DNA from: SZUA-254 sp031379665
GTDB lineage: Bacteria; Bacteroidota; Ignavibacteria; UBA10030; SZUA-254
Assembly (NCBI GenBank): GCA_031379665.1
Contig: JANNFI010000008.1
Span: forward strand, 1 to 37,880
Reading direction: 5' to 3'
Length of the DNA stretch: 37,880 bases
Part shown: positions 1-9,248 of the stretch, one piece after another
How positions within the stretch are numbered: position 1 is the stretch's first letter
Layout of the letters: every line of letters begins with the position of its first letter
Translations under genes and position numbers: made by a program
The notes under the pieces: model-generated
Seen by the model: only the letters and a program-made list of their open reading frames with translations
Database searches by the model: none
Told to the model about the DNA's origin: nothing

Positions 1-1
1 C

Positions 2-271
2 GAGGGGGGGAACACCGGGGCGGTGGCGCTGTTCTGCCGCGCCGCGCGGGATTTCTCGGCCCTCCTCAGGGCCCATATCATGAAGGAAGACCACGTACTG
101 TTCGTCATGGCGGATATGCGACTCCCCGATGCGGAGAAGGAGAAGCTGGCGGACGATTTCCAGGACGCGGAAACAAGCGGCGAGGCGTGCCGCACGAAAG
201 CGGAACTCTTGCGGTCGCTCGAACGACTCGAGCGTGAGATCGTGAACGAAAACGCTGCCGTCCGTTCCTGA
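2..271 (+). CDS. Hemerythrin-like HHE domain protein, C-terminal part (5' end outside window)
   Basis: The reading frame is open from base 2, so this is the tail of a longer gene; a GTG at 23 is not needed as a start. The visible 89 residues are helical and contain HIMKEDHVLF, which resembles the last helix of HHE/hemerythrin-like domains (H-x3-E with a following LF). In that family His and Glu/Asp side chains bind a di-iron centre that senses or handles O2 or NO. The first helices carrying the other iron ligands lie upstream and cannot be checked. It stops 23 nt before narC in the same direction, so it is probably the gene in front of, or first in, the nitrate operon. A role in NO or oxygen handling is inference. 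A purely structural helical protein is the alternative. Confidence 0.6.
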   Translation, partial: EGGNTGAVALFCRAARDFSALLRAHIMKEDHVLFVMADMRLPDAEKEKLADDFQDAETSGEACRTKAELLRSLERLEREIVNENAAVRS

Positions 272-294
272 CGCCGTCGATCCGGGAGAATCCA

Positions 295-1152
295 ATGAAC
301 CTTCAATCGATATTTCGCGTGACGGTCGCGGCCGCTCTCGCCGTGATGTTTATCCACCACGACGGGTATGGCCAGGAATCAGCGGCATATTTCAAGCAGA
401 ACTGCGCGAGCTGCCACACCATCGGCGGCGGCCGGCTCACCGGCCCGGACCTGAAGAACGTCTCCTCCCGCAAGGACCGGGCGTGGCTTTCCCGGTTCAT
501 CATCGACCCCCGCGCAATGCTCGACGCGGTCGACCCCTACGCCGTGCAGCTCCAGAAGGACGCCAGGGGCGCCGTGATGCCGGCCCTCCCGGGGATGACG
601 AAGGCGAGGGCCGAGTCGCTGCTCGATCTCGTCGACGCCGAGTCGAAGCTCGAAAAATCACAGTTCATCGGCGTGCAGGTAAGCGACAGACCGTTCACGC
701 AGCGCGACATCGACCTTGGCCTGGAGATATTCCTCGGCACCACGGCCTTGAAGAACGGCGGGCCGTCGTGCCTCTCGTGCCACGGCGCCCAGGGCATCGG
801 GGGGTTCGGAGGCGGGACACTGGCCCCCGACCTCACCACTGTTTTCGAACGCTACGGGGGAAGGAAGACCCTCTCCGTCTGGCTCTCCGCCCCCGCCACG
901 CCCACCATGCAATCGGTCTTTACGAATCAATCCCTCGAACCCGAGGAGATCCTCGCGCTGGTCGCCTACTTCCAGAGCACGCTGCAGCGGAGCCCGGAAG
1001 ACGCCTCCACCGCCCGGCTCAATTTCGTGCTGATCGGGCTCGGCGGCACGCTCCTGGTCATCGGTCTCTTCGACGTCGTATGGAACAAACGGTTCCGGGC
1101 CGTCCGTCGGCCCCTCGTTCAATCGAAAAAGCTGGAGAACGTCAATGGATAA
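295..1152 (+). CDS. narC: Membrane-anchored dihaem cytochrome c of the nitrate reductase (NarC type)
   Basis: 285 residues. The N-terminal hydrophobic segment (about 5-22) looks like a signal peptide. Two class I cytochrome c domains follow, with CxxCH at residues 37-41 (CASCH) and 159-163 (CLSCH). Met95 and Met205 are plausible axial ligands. A C-terminal membrane helix (about 244-262) is followed by a positively charged tail, placing both haems in the periplasm. An SD-like GGGAGA precedes the ATG. The stop overlaps the narG start by 8 nt, indicating translational coupling. In Thermus the nar operon also begins with a dihaem, membrane-bound NarC that joins NarGHI and passes electrons to periplasmic acceptors; gene order and architecture here match that arrangement. 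The exact partner, NarI or the nearby alternative complex III, is inference. Confidence 0.85.
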   Translation: MNLQSIFRVTVAAALAVMFIHHDGYGQESAAYFKQNCASCHTIGGGRLTGPDLKNVSSRKDRAWLSRFIIDPRAMLDAVDPYAVQLQKDARGAVMPALPGMTKARAESLLDLVDAESKLEKSQFIGVQVSDRPFTQRDIDLGLEIFLGTTALKNGGPSCLSCHGAQGIGGFGGGTLAPDLTTVFERYGGRKTLSVWLSAPATPTMQSVFTNQSLEPEEILALVAYFQSTLQRSPEDASTARLNFVLIGLGGTLLVIGLFDVVWNKRFRAVRRPLVQSKKLENVNG

Positions 1153-4100
1153 GCACGCCAAGATACCCTGGATCAAGGACGAAACCGACCCGAAGCTCCG
1201 CGACTGGGAAGAATTCTACCGGAACCGGTGGTCGTCGGACAAGGTCGTCCGGAGCACGCACGGCGTGAACTGCACCGGCTCGTGCACCTGGATGATCCAC
1301 GTGAAGGACGGCATCGTCACCTGGGAGATGCAGGGCCTCGACTATCCGATGCTGGAGAACGGCCTGCCTCCGTACGAGCCGAGGGGCTGCCAGAGGGGGA
1401 TTTCCTTTTCCTGGTACCTCTACAGCCCGCTGAGGGTGAAATATCCCTACATCCGGGGGGCGCTGATGGATCTCTGGAAGCAGGCCCGGATGGAGCACGA
1501 GGACCCGGTCGACGCCTGGAAGGCGCTCGTCTCCGACCCGGAGAAGCGGCGCCGCTGGCAGAAGGCGCGGGGTAAGGGCGGGTTGAGGCGGGCCACGTGG
1601 GACGACGTCCTGGAGATCATGGCCGCCGCGAACATTCATACGATCAAGAAGCACGGACCCGACCGCATCGCCGGGTTTTCACCCATCCCCGCGATGTCGA
1701 TGGTGAGCTACGCCGCCGGCGCGCGGCTGATGCAGCTGATCGGCGGGATCTCGCTTTCGTTCTACGACTGGTACTGCGATCTTCCACCCGCCTCGCCGGA
1801 AACCTGGGGCGAACAGACCGACGTCAACGAGTCGGCCGACTGGTACAATTCGAAGCTCCTCGCCGTGATGGGCTCCAACCTCAACATGACCCGCACGCCC
1901 GACTGCCATTTCGCAGCCGAAGCGCGTCACAACGGAACGAAGATGTACGTCTTCTCGCCCGACTTCAACCAGGTGGCGAAGTACGCCGACCACTGGGTCT
2001 CGGTCAACGCCGGGCAGGACGGTGCGTGGTGGATGGCGGTCAACCACGTTCTCCTCAACGAATTCCACCACCAGCAGAAGGTTCCCTACTTCCTCGACTA
2101 CACGAAACGGTACACCGACGCGCCGTTCCTCGTTGAGCTGAGCGCGGGCGCCGCCGCCGGAGTGTTCAAGCCGGGCCAGCTCCTGCGGGCGAACCGGGTC
2201 GCGCCGTATACGGCGGCCGAGAACGGGGAATGGAAATTCCTGATGTGGGACTCGAAGGCCGGCCGGGCGAAGATGCCGATGGGGAGCGTCGGCCATCGCT
2301 GGGGGAAGGACAAGGGTAAGTGGAACCTCGAGATGAAGGACGCCGTGGACGGGTCGGATATCGATCCTACGCTCACGTTTCTCGATGGGGCCGACGGCTC
2401 GGTTGGCGTGCACTTCGATGATTTCGCCGAGGGGCGGACCCTCGTCCGCCACGTCCCGGTCAAAAAGATCAAACTGGCGGACGGCAGTACAGCCGTTGTC
2501 GCGACGGCCTACGACCTGCTGATGGCCCAGTACGGCGTCGGCCGGGGGCTCGCGGGCGATTATCCGAAGGATTACGACGACGCGGACCTGCCCTACACGC
2601 CCGCGTGGTCCGAGAAGTACACCGGTATCGGACGGAAGGACCTGCTCCAGTTCGCCAGGGAATGGGGTTCGACGGCGATGCACACCAACGGCAAGTGCAC
2701 CATCATCATCGGCGCGGGGATCAACCACTGGTACCACGGCAACCTGATGTACAGGGCCGGCATCCACGCGCTCATGTTCTGCGGATGTGTCGGGGTCAAC
2801 GGCGGAGGCCTGGCGCATTACGTCGGGCAGGAGAAGCTGGCGCCCGGCGAGTCGTGGGGGAACATCGCGTTCGCCAAGGACTGGTACGGGCCTTCGCGGC
2901 TCCAGAACGCACCGAGCTGGCATTATGTCCACACCGACCAGTGGAGGTACGAGAAGGACTTCACCGACTACCATACCGTTCCGGCGGACCAGAGGGAGGG
3001 GACGCTGGCGAAGGGCCACACGATGGACATCCAGGTGCAGGCCGTCCGGAACGGGTGGCTGCCGTTCTATCCGCAGTTTTCGAAGAACTCCCTCGACCTC
3101 GTGAAAGAGGCGGAAGCCGCCGGGGCCGATACGCCGGAGAAGGTCGCCGGGTACGTCGTCGAACAGTTGAAATCGAAGGAATTGAAATTTTCCGTCGAGG
3201 ACCCGGACGCCGAGGAGAACTGGCCGCGTGTCTGGTACATCTGGCGCGGGAACGCCCTGATGTCGAGCAGCAAGGGGCACGAGTATTTTCTCCGGCATTA
3301 CCTCGGGACCCACGACAACGCGATCGCCGAAGACCTCGCGAAGGACTCGGTGAAGGAGGTGGTCTGGCACGACAAGGTGCCGCACGGCAAGATGGACCTC
3401 GTCGTGGACCTGAACTTCAGGATGGACACCTCGGCGCTCTATTCCGACATCGTGCTCCCCGCGGCGACCTGGTACGAGAAGGCCGACCTGAACTCCACCG
3501 ACATGCACAGCTTCATCCATCCCCTCTCGGCCGCCGTGCCCCCCTGCTGGGAATCGAAGAGCGATTGGGACATCTTCAAGGCCATCGCAAAAAAATTCTC
3601 GGAACTGGCCCCGGCGCATTTCCCCGAGCCGGTGAAGGACATCGTCGCGACGCCGCTCGCCCACGATACCGCGGCTGAGATTGCCCAGCCGTCGATTCAG
3701 GACTGGAGCAGTGGTGAGGTCGAGGCGGTGCCGGGGAAAACGATGCCCTCGTTCTCGGTCGTCTCCCGCGACTATAAGAACGTCTACAACCAATTCATTT
3801 CGTTCGGACCGCTGGCCCGGGCCAACGGCCTCGGCGCCCACGGCACCAAATACGCCATCGACGATTTCTACGACCAGATGCTGATCACCGGGCCGACCGT
3901 CTCGTTCGACGGGAAGTCGTACCCATCGCTCAAGGAGGACATCCACGTCTGCGACGCGATCCTGCATCTCGCCACGGTCACGAACGGGGAGCTCGCGTAC
4001 AGGTCGTACAAGAACATGGAGGAGAAGGTCGGCCTCCCGCTGGCACAGCTCGCCGAGAAGAACCGCGGGGTCAGGACCACCTACCAGGGGCTCCAGACCA

Positions 4101-4795
4101 GGCCGATGCGCCTGCTGAACAGCCCGATGTGGTCGGGCATCACCGAGAACGGCCGGGCCTATTCCCCCTTCACGTACAATAAGGAAGCCCTGGTTCCCTG
4201 GCGGACGCTCACCGGACGTCAGCATTTTTACCTCGACCATCAGGGCTATATCGACTTCGGGGAACACCTGCCCACGTTCAAACCGAAGCCGCTCCCGACC
4301 GAGTACGCCGACCTCCGTTTCAGCAAGGAGGTGGGCAAGACGATCATGCTCAACTTCCTCACTCCCCACGGGAAGTGGCATATCCACTCCACGTACGGCG
4401 ACAACCAGCGGATGACCACGCTCTCTCGCGGGGTTGAACCGTTCTGGATGAACGAAAAAGACGCCGCCGAGCTGGAGATCAACGACAACGACTGGGTGGA
4501 GGTCCACAACGACCATGGGGTGGTGGTGACGCGCGCGGCCGTCAGCGCAAGGATACCCCGCGGAATCTGCATCATTTACCACTCGCCCGAGCGGACCTAT
4601 TCGGTGCCAAAGTCGCCGCTGCGCAATAACAAGCGGGCGGGAGGACACAACTCGCTTACGCGAACGCGGCTGAAGCCGAACCTGATGATCGGCGGCTACG
4701 GGCAGTTCACATACCACTTTAATTACTGGGGACCGACGGGATCCAACCGCGACACCCACATCCTCGTCCGAAAACTTCCACAACTGATCTGGTAG
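1145..4795 (+). CDS. narG: Respiratory nitrate reductase, catalytic molybdopterin subunit NarG (cytoplasmic type)
   Basis: 1216 residues, close to the about 1240 of classical NarG. No twin-arginine signal is present, so the subunit should face the cytoplasm. The FS0 cluster motif is complete: His39, Cys43, Cys47 and Cys82, in HGVNCTGSC and EPRGCQRG. Asp226 in GEQTDVNESADWYNS matches the Asp222 molybdenum ligand of E. coli NarG. The neighbouring TRTPDCHF segment is also typical. It reduces nitrate to nitrite with electrons from NarH, using bis-MGD. NarG-like NxrA of Nitrobacter-type nitrite oxidisers shares these motifs, so direction of catalysis is not proven by sequence. It overlaps narC by 8 nt and is followed by narH after 11 nt. 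Confidence 0.95.
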   Translation: MDKHAKIPWIKDETDPKLRDWEEFYRNRWSSDKVVRSTHGVNCTGSCTWMIHVKDGIVTWEMQGLDYPMLENGLPPYEPRGCQRGISFSWYLYSPLRVKYPYIRGALMDLWKQARMEHEDPVDAWKALVSDPEKRRRWQKARGKGGLRRATWDDVLEIMAAANIHTIKKHGPDRIAGFSPIPAMSMVSYAAGARLMQLIGGISLSFYDWYCDLPPASPETWGEQTDVNESADWYNSKLLAVMGSNLNMTRTPDCHFAAEARHNGTKMYVFSPDFNQVAKYADHWVSVNAGQDGAWWMAVNHVLLNEFHHQQKVPYFLDYTKRYTDAPFLVELSAGAAAGVFKPGQLLRANRVAPYTAAENGEWKFLMWDSKAGRAKMPMGSVGHRWGKDKGKWNLEMKDAVDGSDIDPTLTFLDGADGSVGVHFDDFAEGRTLVRHVPVKKIKLADGSTAVVATAYDLLMAQYGVGRGLAGDYPKDYDDADLPYTPAWSEKYTGIGRKDLLQFAREWGSTAMHTNGKCTIIIGAGINHWYHGNLMYRAGIHALMFCGCVGVNGGGLAHYVGQEKLAPGESWGNIAFAKDWYGPSRLQNAPSWHYVHTDQWRYEKDFTDYHTVPADQREGTLAKGHTMDIQVQAVRNGWLPFYPQFSKNSLDLVKEAEAAGADTPEKVAGYVVEQLKSKELKFSVEDPDAEENWPRVWYIWRGNALMSSSKGHEYFLRHYLGTHDNAIAEDLAKDSVKEVVWHDKVPHGKMDLVVDLNFRMDTSALYSDIVLPAATWYEKADLNSTDMHSFIHPLSAAVPPCWESKSDWDIFKAIAKKFSELAPAHFPEPVKDIVATPLAHDTAAEIAQPSIQDWSSGEVEAVPGKTMPSFSVVSRDYKNVYNQFISFGPLARANGLGAHGTKYAIDDFYDQMLITGPTVSFDGKSYPSLKEDIHVCDAILHLATVTNGELAYRSYKNMEEKVGLPLAQLAEKNRGVRTTYQGLQTRPMRLLNSPMWSGITENGRAYSPFTYNKEALVPWRTLTGRQHFYLDHQGYIDFGEHLPTFKPKPLPTEYADLRFSKEVGKTIMLNFLTPHGKWHIHSTYGDNQRMTTLSRGVEPFWMNEKDAAELEINDNDWVEVHNDHGVVVTRAAVSARIPRGICIIYHSPERTYSVPKSPLRNNKRAGGHNSLTRTRLKPNLMIGGYGQFTYHFNYWGPTGSNRDTHILVRKLPQLIW

Positions 4796-4806
4796 GAGAT
4801 GATCGT

Positions 4807-6297
4807 ATGAACGTCAGATCCCAGGTATCGATGGTGTTCCACCTCGACAAATGCATCGGCTGCCACACCTGCAGCATCGCCTGCAAAAATATTTGGACCG
4901 ACCGCAAGGGCACCGAGTACATGTGGTGGAACAACGTCGAGACGAAGCCGGGGACCGGCTTCCCCACGCAGTGGGAAAACCAGGAGAAGTATCGGGGTGG
5001 ATGGGAGAAGACGGACGACTCCATCAAGCTCCGCTCGACCAGCAAGGCCAGGACGGTGACCGACATCTTCCACAACCCGTCGATGCCGAGTATGGACGAC
5101 TACTATGAGCCGTGGACGTACAAGTACGACGAGCTCTTCAACGCCCCCGAGGGCACCGACCAGCCAACGGCGCGTCCCATCTCGATGGTGACGGGTGAAT
5201 ACATCAACGTCGAATCGGGCCCGAACTGGGACGACGACCTCGGGGGGTCGCCGATCTACGCCCGGAACGATCCAAACCTGAAAAACCTCACCGACCAGCA
5301 GCGGGAACAGCTCTTCGCCATCGAGCGGCTCGTGATGTTCTACTTTCCCAGGATCTGCAACCACTGCCTCAACCCGAGCTGTGTGGCCGCCTGCCCCTCA
5401 GGCGCCCTCTATAAGAGGGGTGAGGACGGCATCGTGCTTATCGACCAGAAGCGGTGCCGGGGGTGGCGTTCCTGCGTGGCGGCGTGCCCCTATAAAAAAA
5501 CGTTCTACAACTGGTCCACCGGCAAGTCGGAAAAGTGCATCCTCTGTTACCCCCGCCTCGAGACCGGCCAGGCCCCCGCGTGTTTCCATTCCTGCGTCGG
5601 AAGGATCCGTTACCTCGGCGTCCTTCTCTACGATGCCGACCGTTTGGAAGAGGTCGCGAAGACACCCGACGAGGGTCTCATCGACGCCCAGCGATCGATG
5701 ATCCTCAACCCGAACGACCCGGCGGTGATCCAGGCCGCGCGGGCCAACGGCATCCACGACTCGGTGATCGAATCGGCCCAAAAATCGCCGGTCTATAAGT
5801 TCGTGAAGGAGTGGAAGGTTGCCCTCCCGCCGCACATCGAGTACCGCACCCTCCCGATGCTCTTCTACGTCCCCCCGATGTCGCCGGTGATGGCGGAGAG
5901 AAACGACGACACGGTCGAGAGCGTCTCCGACGATTTCTTCCACGACATCGAACAGGCGCGGGTGCCGCTCCAATTCCTGGCCAACCTCTTCGGGGCCGGG
6001 CACCAGGGAAAGGTCCTCTACGCCCTGAAAAAACAGAAGGCGGTCCGGACCTACCGGCGGGCCGTGACCGTCGGCGACATCGACATGAAGACGGCCGAGA
6101 AGATGCTGGTCGAGGCGGACTGCACGGTGGAACAGGCCGAGGCGCTCTACCGCCTCACCTCACTCTGCACGTTCGACGACCGGTTCGTGATTCCGCCGAT
6201 GCACCGCGAGGAGGCGATCGAGATGATGAAGGACCCGCACGAGCACCGTTCCTCGGTCGGGTTCGGATTCGTAGAAGGTCCCAAGAGGGGACTCTGA
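4807..6297 (+). CDS. narH: Nitrate reductase iron-sulfur electron-transfer subunit NarH
   Basis: 496 residues. The first ferredoxin motif is Cys16, 19, 22, 26 (CIGCHTCSIAC). The second is Cys184, 187, 192, 196 (CNHCLNPSCVAAC). The third begins at Cys217 in CRGWRSCVAAC, where Trp220 replaces a cysteine, the hallmark of the [3Fe-4S] cluster of NarH. A further CILC and a CFHSC segment complete the set of three [4Fe-4S] and one [3Fe-4S] clusters. It passes electrons between NarI haems and NarG in the cytoplasm. An AGGAG that overlaps the narG stop codon sits at the right distance from the ATG. The stop shares one base with the narJ start (TGATG). Confidence 0.95.
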   Translation: MNVRSQVSMVFHLDKCIGCHTCSIACKNIWTDRKGTEYMWWNNVETKPGTGFPTQWENQEKYRGGWEKTDDSIKLRSTSKARTVTDIFHNPSMPSMDDYYEPWTYKYDELFNAPEGTDQPTARPISMVTGEYINVESGPNWDDDLGGSPIYARNDPNLKNLTDQQREQLFAIERLVMFYFPRICNHCLNPSCVAACPSGALYKRGEDGIVLIDQKRCRGWRSCVAACPYKKTFYNWSTGKSEKCILCYPRLETGQAPACFHSCVGRIRYLGVLLYDADRLEEVAKTPDEGLIDAQRSMILNPNDPAVIQAARANGIHDSVIESAQKSPVYKFVKEWKVALPPHIEYRTLPMLFYVPPMSPVMAERNDDTVESVSDDFFHDIEQARVPLQFLANLFGAGHQGKVLYALKKQKAVRTYRRAVTVGDIDMKTAEKMLVEADCTVEQAEALYRLTSLCTFDDRFVIPPMHREEAIEMMKDPHEHRSSVGFGFVEGPKRGL

Positions 6298-6872
6298 TGA
6301 AGCCCGCTTCGATGAAAGGGACTGTCTCGGATGGGGCCCTGACGGACCGCGTCGCAACGGTTGACGTCATCGCCGATCTGTTGTCATACCCCGGCGCCGA
6401 CTTCCGCCGGTTGGTCGCCCTGCTCGGCTCGTCCATCAACACCGTTCCAGGCGTGACGGAGCTCGCCCTGGCATTCGAGGCGGCGACGGCCGGGCTCTCG
6501 AACGAGGAGATTGAGGAGCTCTACACGAGGACCTTCGACTTCAACCCGGACGCGAGCCTCGAAACGGGATGGCAGCTCTTCGGGGAGACCTACGAACGGG
6601 GAGCGTACCTCGTGAAGATGAGGCAACTGCTCCGCTCGTGCGCCATCGCCGAATCGGGTGAGCTGCCCGACCACCTGTCGTACCTCCTGAGGGTGGTGGG
6701 GAGACTATCGGAGGAGGAATCCGGCCTCATCTGCTCGATGTATCTCCGGAAATCGGTCGGGAAAATGGCCGCCGCCGTCGTCGACCGGGACAACCCCTAC
6801 CTGAAACTTCTGGAGGCGGCATCACTCGTCATCGACGCCGCCGCAACCCCGAAGGAGAGCGTACAATTATGA
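6297..6872 (+). CDS. narJ: Nitrate reductase assembly chaperone NarJ (TorD/DmsD-like family)
   Basis: 191 residues from the ATG that shares its A with the narH stop; an in-frame ATG at 6312 is a less coupled alternative. The open frame continues upstream inside narH, but that part is antisense-free shadow and is excluded. The protein is all-helical in character. The segment YTRTFDFNPDASLETGWQLF followed by GETYERG resembles the conserved FDLNP...HLYGD..RG stretch of NarJ. NarJ binds apo-NarG, allows bis-MGD insertion and docking of NarGH to NarI, and does not stay in the final complex. Its stop overlaps narI by 4 nt (ATGA). Position between narH and narI is the standard one. Confidence 0.9.
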   Translation: MKPASMKGTVSDGALTDRVATVDVIADLLSYPGADFRRLVALLGSSINTVPGVTELALAFEAATAGLSNEEIEELYTRTFDFNPDASLETGWQLFGETYERGAYLVKMRQLLRSCAIAESGELPDHLSYLLRVVGRLSEEESGLICSMYLRKSVGKMAAAVVDRDNPYLKLLEAASLVIDAAATPKESVQL

Positions 6873-7594
6873 CAACCGCGAGCCCGTTTTTCCTCGACCA
6901 GATCCTCTTCGTCGTCCTGCCCTACCTGGCCTTCATCATCTTTTTGCTGGTCTCGATCCGGCGGTACCTCACCCAGAGCTTCACCTTCTCGAGCCTCTCG
7001 TCGCAGTTCCTCGAGAACGAGCAGCACTTCTGGGGGCTGGTGCCGTTCCATTACGGGATCATCGCCATCGTGACGGGCCACTTCATCGGTTTCCTGATCC
7101 CGCGGGAGGTGCTCGCCTGGAACAGCCAGCCGCTGCGCCTCTACGTCCTCGAACTCTCCGCCTTCGTCTTCGGCCTCCTGACCCTGGTGGGCCTCGTCAG
7201 CGTCATCGTGCGGCGCGTGACGGTCTCGAAGATCAGGATGGTCACCAGCCGCGCCGACTGGATCCTCTTTGGCATCTTCGTCGTGCAGGTCCTGAGCGGA
7301 CTCTTCGTCGCCGTGTTCCACGGGTGGGGGTCCTCCTGGTTCGCCTCGATCGCGACCCCGTACCTCTGGTCGCTGCTGACGCTCAACCCCGACATTTCCT
7401 TCGTCACGGCGCTTCCCTGGATGGTGAAGACACATATCGTCTGCGCCTACGCGATGATCGCGTTCTTCCCCTTCACGCGCCTCGTGCACGCGCTCGTTGT
7501 CCCGAACCCCTACCTCTGGCGAAAGACCCAGGTGGTGCGCTGGTATGGGATCCGGCGTTTCCAATCAGGCGGGACGAAGGCGCGGGGCCGGTAG
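6869..7594 (+). CDS. narI: Nitrate reductase cytochrome b subunit NarI
   Basis: 241 residues with five predicted membrane helices (about 10-30, 55-77, 90-112, 130-150, 185-208). Four histidines sit where dihaem b ligands are expected: His61 and His71 in PFHYGIIAIVTGHF, and His189 and His207 in the last helix (KTHIVCAYAMIAFFPFTRLVH). This matches the E. coli pattern of His56/66 and 187/205. NarI anchors NarGH to the membrane and exchanges electrons with quinol, or with NarC in Thermus-like complexes. It starts inside the narJ stop (ATGA). Its TAG stop overlaps the strong SD (aggaggg) of narK1. Confidence 0.93.
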   Translation: MTTASPFFLDQILFVVLPYLAFIIFLLVSIRRYLTQSFTFSSLSSQFLENEQHFWGLVPFHYGIIAIVTGHFIGFLIPREVLAWNSQPLRLYVLELSAFVFGLLTLVGLVSVIVRRVTVSKIRMVTSRADWILFGIFVVQVLSGLFVAVFHGWGSSWFASIATPYLWSLLTLNPDISFVTALPWMVKTHIVCAYAMIAFFPFTRLVHALVVPNPYLWRKTQVVRWYGIRRFQSGGTKARGR

Positions 7595-7603
7595 GAGGGA
7601 CGT

Positions 7604-9223
7604 ATGACCGAAGAGCGGAAATCGATACAGGTCCTGACCTTCAACACGATCGCGTTCACGGTCTGTTTCGCCTGCTGGACGATGAACGGGGTCCTGGTCA
7701 CCTACCTCGTGGACCGGGGCATGTTCGCGTGGGACAAAGTCCAGATCGGGTGGCTGATCGGCATCCCGATACTCACGGGTTCAATCCTGAGACTGCCGCT
7801 CGGAGTGCTCACCGACAAGTACGGCGGGAGGATCGTGTTCAGCATCCTGATGCTCCTCTCGGCCGTCCCGATGTACCTTATGAGTTACGCGACCACGTAC
7901 GACCAATTCGTCCTGGGCAGCCTCGGGTTCGGCGCGACCGGGGCGTCGTTCGCCATCGGGATCGCGTATTCCTCCATCTGGTTCAGGAAAGAGCGGCAGG
8001 GGACGGCGCTCGGGATCTTCGGAATGGGAAACGCCGGCTCCGCCGTGACGAGCCTGGCCTCGCCATTCCTCCTTCAGTACCTCACCGACAACGGTCAGAA
8101 CCCCGAGGGTTGGAGGACGATGCCGAAGTTCTACGCGCTCGCCCTGGTGGTGATGACCGTGATCTTCTACTCGATGACCTATTCGAAAAAAGTTACGCAC
8201 GGTCAGGAACTGACCCTCCGACAGCGCCTGGCACCCCTGAAATACGCCAGGGTATGGAGGTTCGGCCTCTATTACTTCGTGGTCTTCGGCGGGTTCGTCG
8301 CCCTCGCGCAATGGCTGATCCCCTATTACGTCAACGCCTATGCGATGAGCATCGCGACTGCCGGACTGATGGCGTCGATCTTCAGCCTTCCGTCGGGGGT
8401 GATCCGCGCCCTCGGTGGATGGCTCTCCGATCGCCAGGGGGCCCGGGCTGTGATGTACTGGGTGTTCGGATCGTGCCTGGTCTGCTTCGTTTTACTTTTT
8501 GTTCCGCGCATGGACATTCAGTCGCCGGGACAGGGGGTGATGGCGGATAGGGGGGGGACGGTGACGGCGGTGACCGGCGCGTCGGTGACGGTCGCCGCGG
8601 TGACCTATGCCCTGCTGCCCAGGCCGAAAACGGAGTTCTCCGAAACGGAGGAGGGCACGCTAATCCTGCCGACGTTCACCTTCTGGCAGGACCCGGTCGT
8701 CAGTGTCGGGGATACGGTCGTGAAAAAACAGCTCCTGGCGAAAGGCGTCACGCACATATACTTCCAGGCGAACGTCTGGATCTTTACGTTCCTCGTATTT
8801 TTGGTCGGCATCATGATGGGGATCGGAAAGGCCGCCGTGTATAAGTTCATCCCGGAGTATTATCCGACGGAGGTCGGCGTGGTCGGAGGAATCGTCGGGG
8901 TCATCGGGGGGCTGGGGGGGTTCGTCTGCCCGATCATCTTCGGGTACCTGCTGAAGGGCACCGGCATCTGGACCACCTGCTGGATGTTTTTCTTCGCGGT
9001 GACGCTCCTCTGCCATATCTGGATGTACGTGACCGTCCGCAAGCTGATGGCGCAGAGGGCGCCCGTCCTCTCACGACAGATCGAGGACGACGGACGGCCG
9101 GGCGATCCGGTCGGGCCGGCTGAAATGGAAATACCGATTCACCTGATGGCGGGAACCGGCGGGCGGACGACGGGCGCCGGCGCGCCGAAGGTCCGGCCGG
9201 ACTCTCCACCCAACGCGGGATGA
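7604..9223 (+). CDS. narK1: MFS nitrate/nitrite transporter, NarK family (first copy, with long periplasmic-side loop)
   Basis: 539 residues, longer than the about 460 of most NarK proteins. About 12 membrane helices are visible. Arg63 (ILRLPLG) and Arg268 (GVIRALGG) occupy the two positions of the substrate-binding arginines of NarK. Glycine-rich nitrate-signature stretches are at about 106-128 and 424-441. Extra length comes from an about 85-residue segment at 302-390, between helices near 285-300 and 391-408, and from a Gly/Pro-rich C-terminal tail after 480. An AGGAGGG lies 5-6 nt before the ATG. It follows narI directly and is paired with a second copy, so one may import nitrate and the other export nitrite or exchange the two; the division cannot be read from sequence. 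Confidence 0.9.
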   Translation: MTEERKSIQVLTFNTIAFTVCFACWTMNGVLVTYLVDRGMFAWDKVQIGWLIGIPILTGSILRLPLGVLTDKYGGRIVFSILMLLSAVPMYLMSYATTYDQFVLGSLGFGATGASFAIGIAYSSIWFRKERQGTALGIFGMGNAGSAVTSLASPFLLQYLTDNGQNPEGWRTMPKFYALALVVMTVIFYSMTYSKKVTHGQELTLRQRLAPLKYARVWRFGLYYFVVFGGFVALAQWLIPYYVNAYAMSIATAGLMASIFSLPSGVIRALGGWLSDRQGARAVMYWVFGSCLVCFVLLFVPRMDIQSPGQGVMADRGGTVTAVTGASVTVAAVTYALLPRPKTEFSETEEGTLILPTFTFWQDPVVSVGDTVVKKQLLAKGVTHIYFQANVWIFTFLVFLVGIMMGIGKAAVYKFIPEYYPTEVGVVGGIVGVIGGLGGFVCPIIFGYLLKGTGIWTTCWMFFFAVTLLCHIWMYVTVRKLMAQRAPVLSRQIEDDGRPGDPVGPAEMEIPIHLMAGTGGRTTGAGAPKVRPDSPPNAG

Positions 9224-9248
9224 TGAGCACATACCACATATCGTCGAG

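Noticed and set aside
1145..1300. Periplasmic-type NarG/NxrA with Tat export
   Set aside because: No twin-arginine motif or hydrophobic signal is present at the NarG N-terminus.
1679..4783. 1034-residue open frame on the minus strand opposite narG
   Set aside because: It is antisense to a fully conserved narG; its composition (Arg, Val, Pro, His rich) is that of a high-GC shadow frame and it has no recognisable domain.
5811..6296. Upstream extension of the narJ frame inside narH
   Set aside because: narH is conserved through this stretch; narJ starts at the ATG that shares a base with the narH stop.
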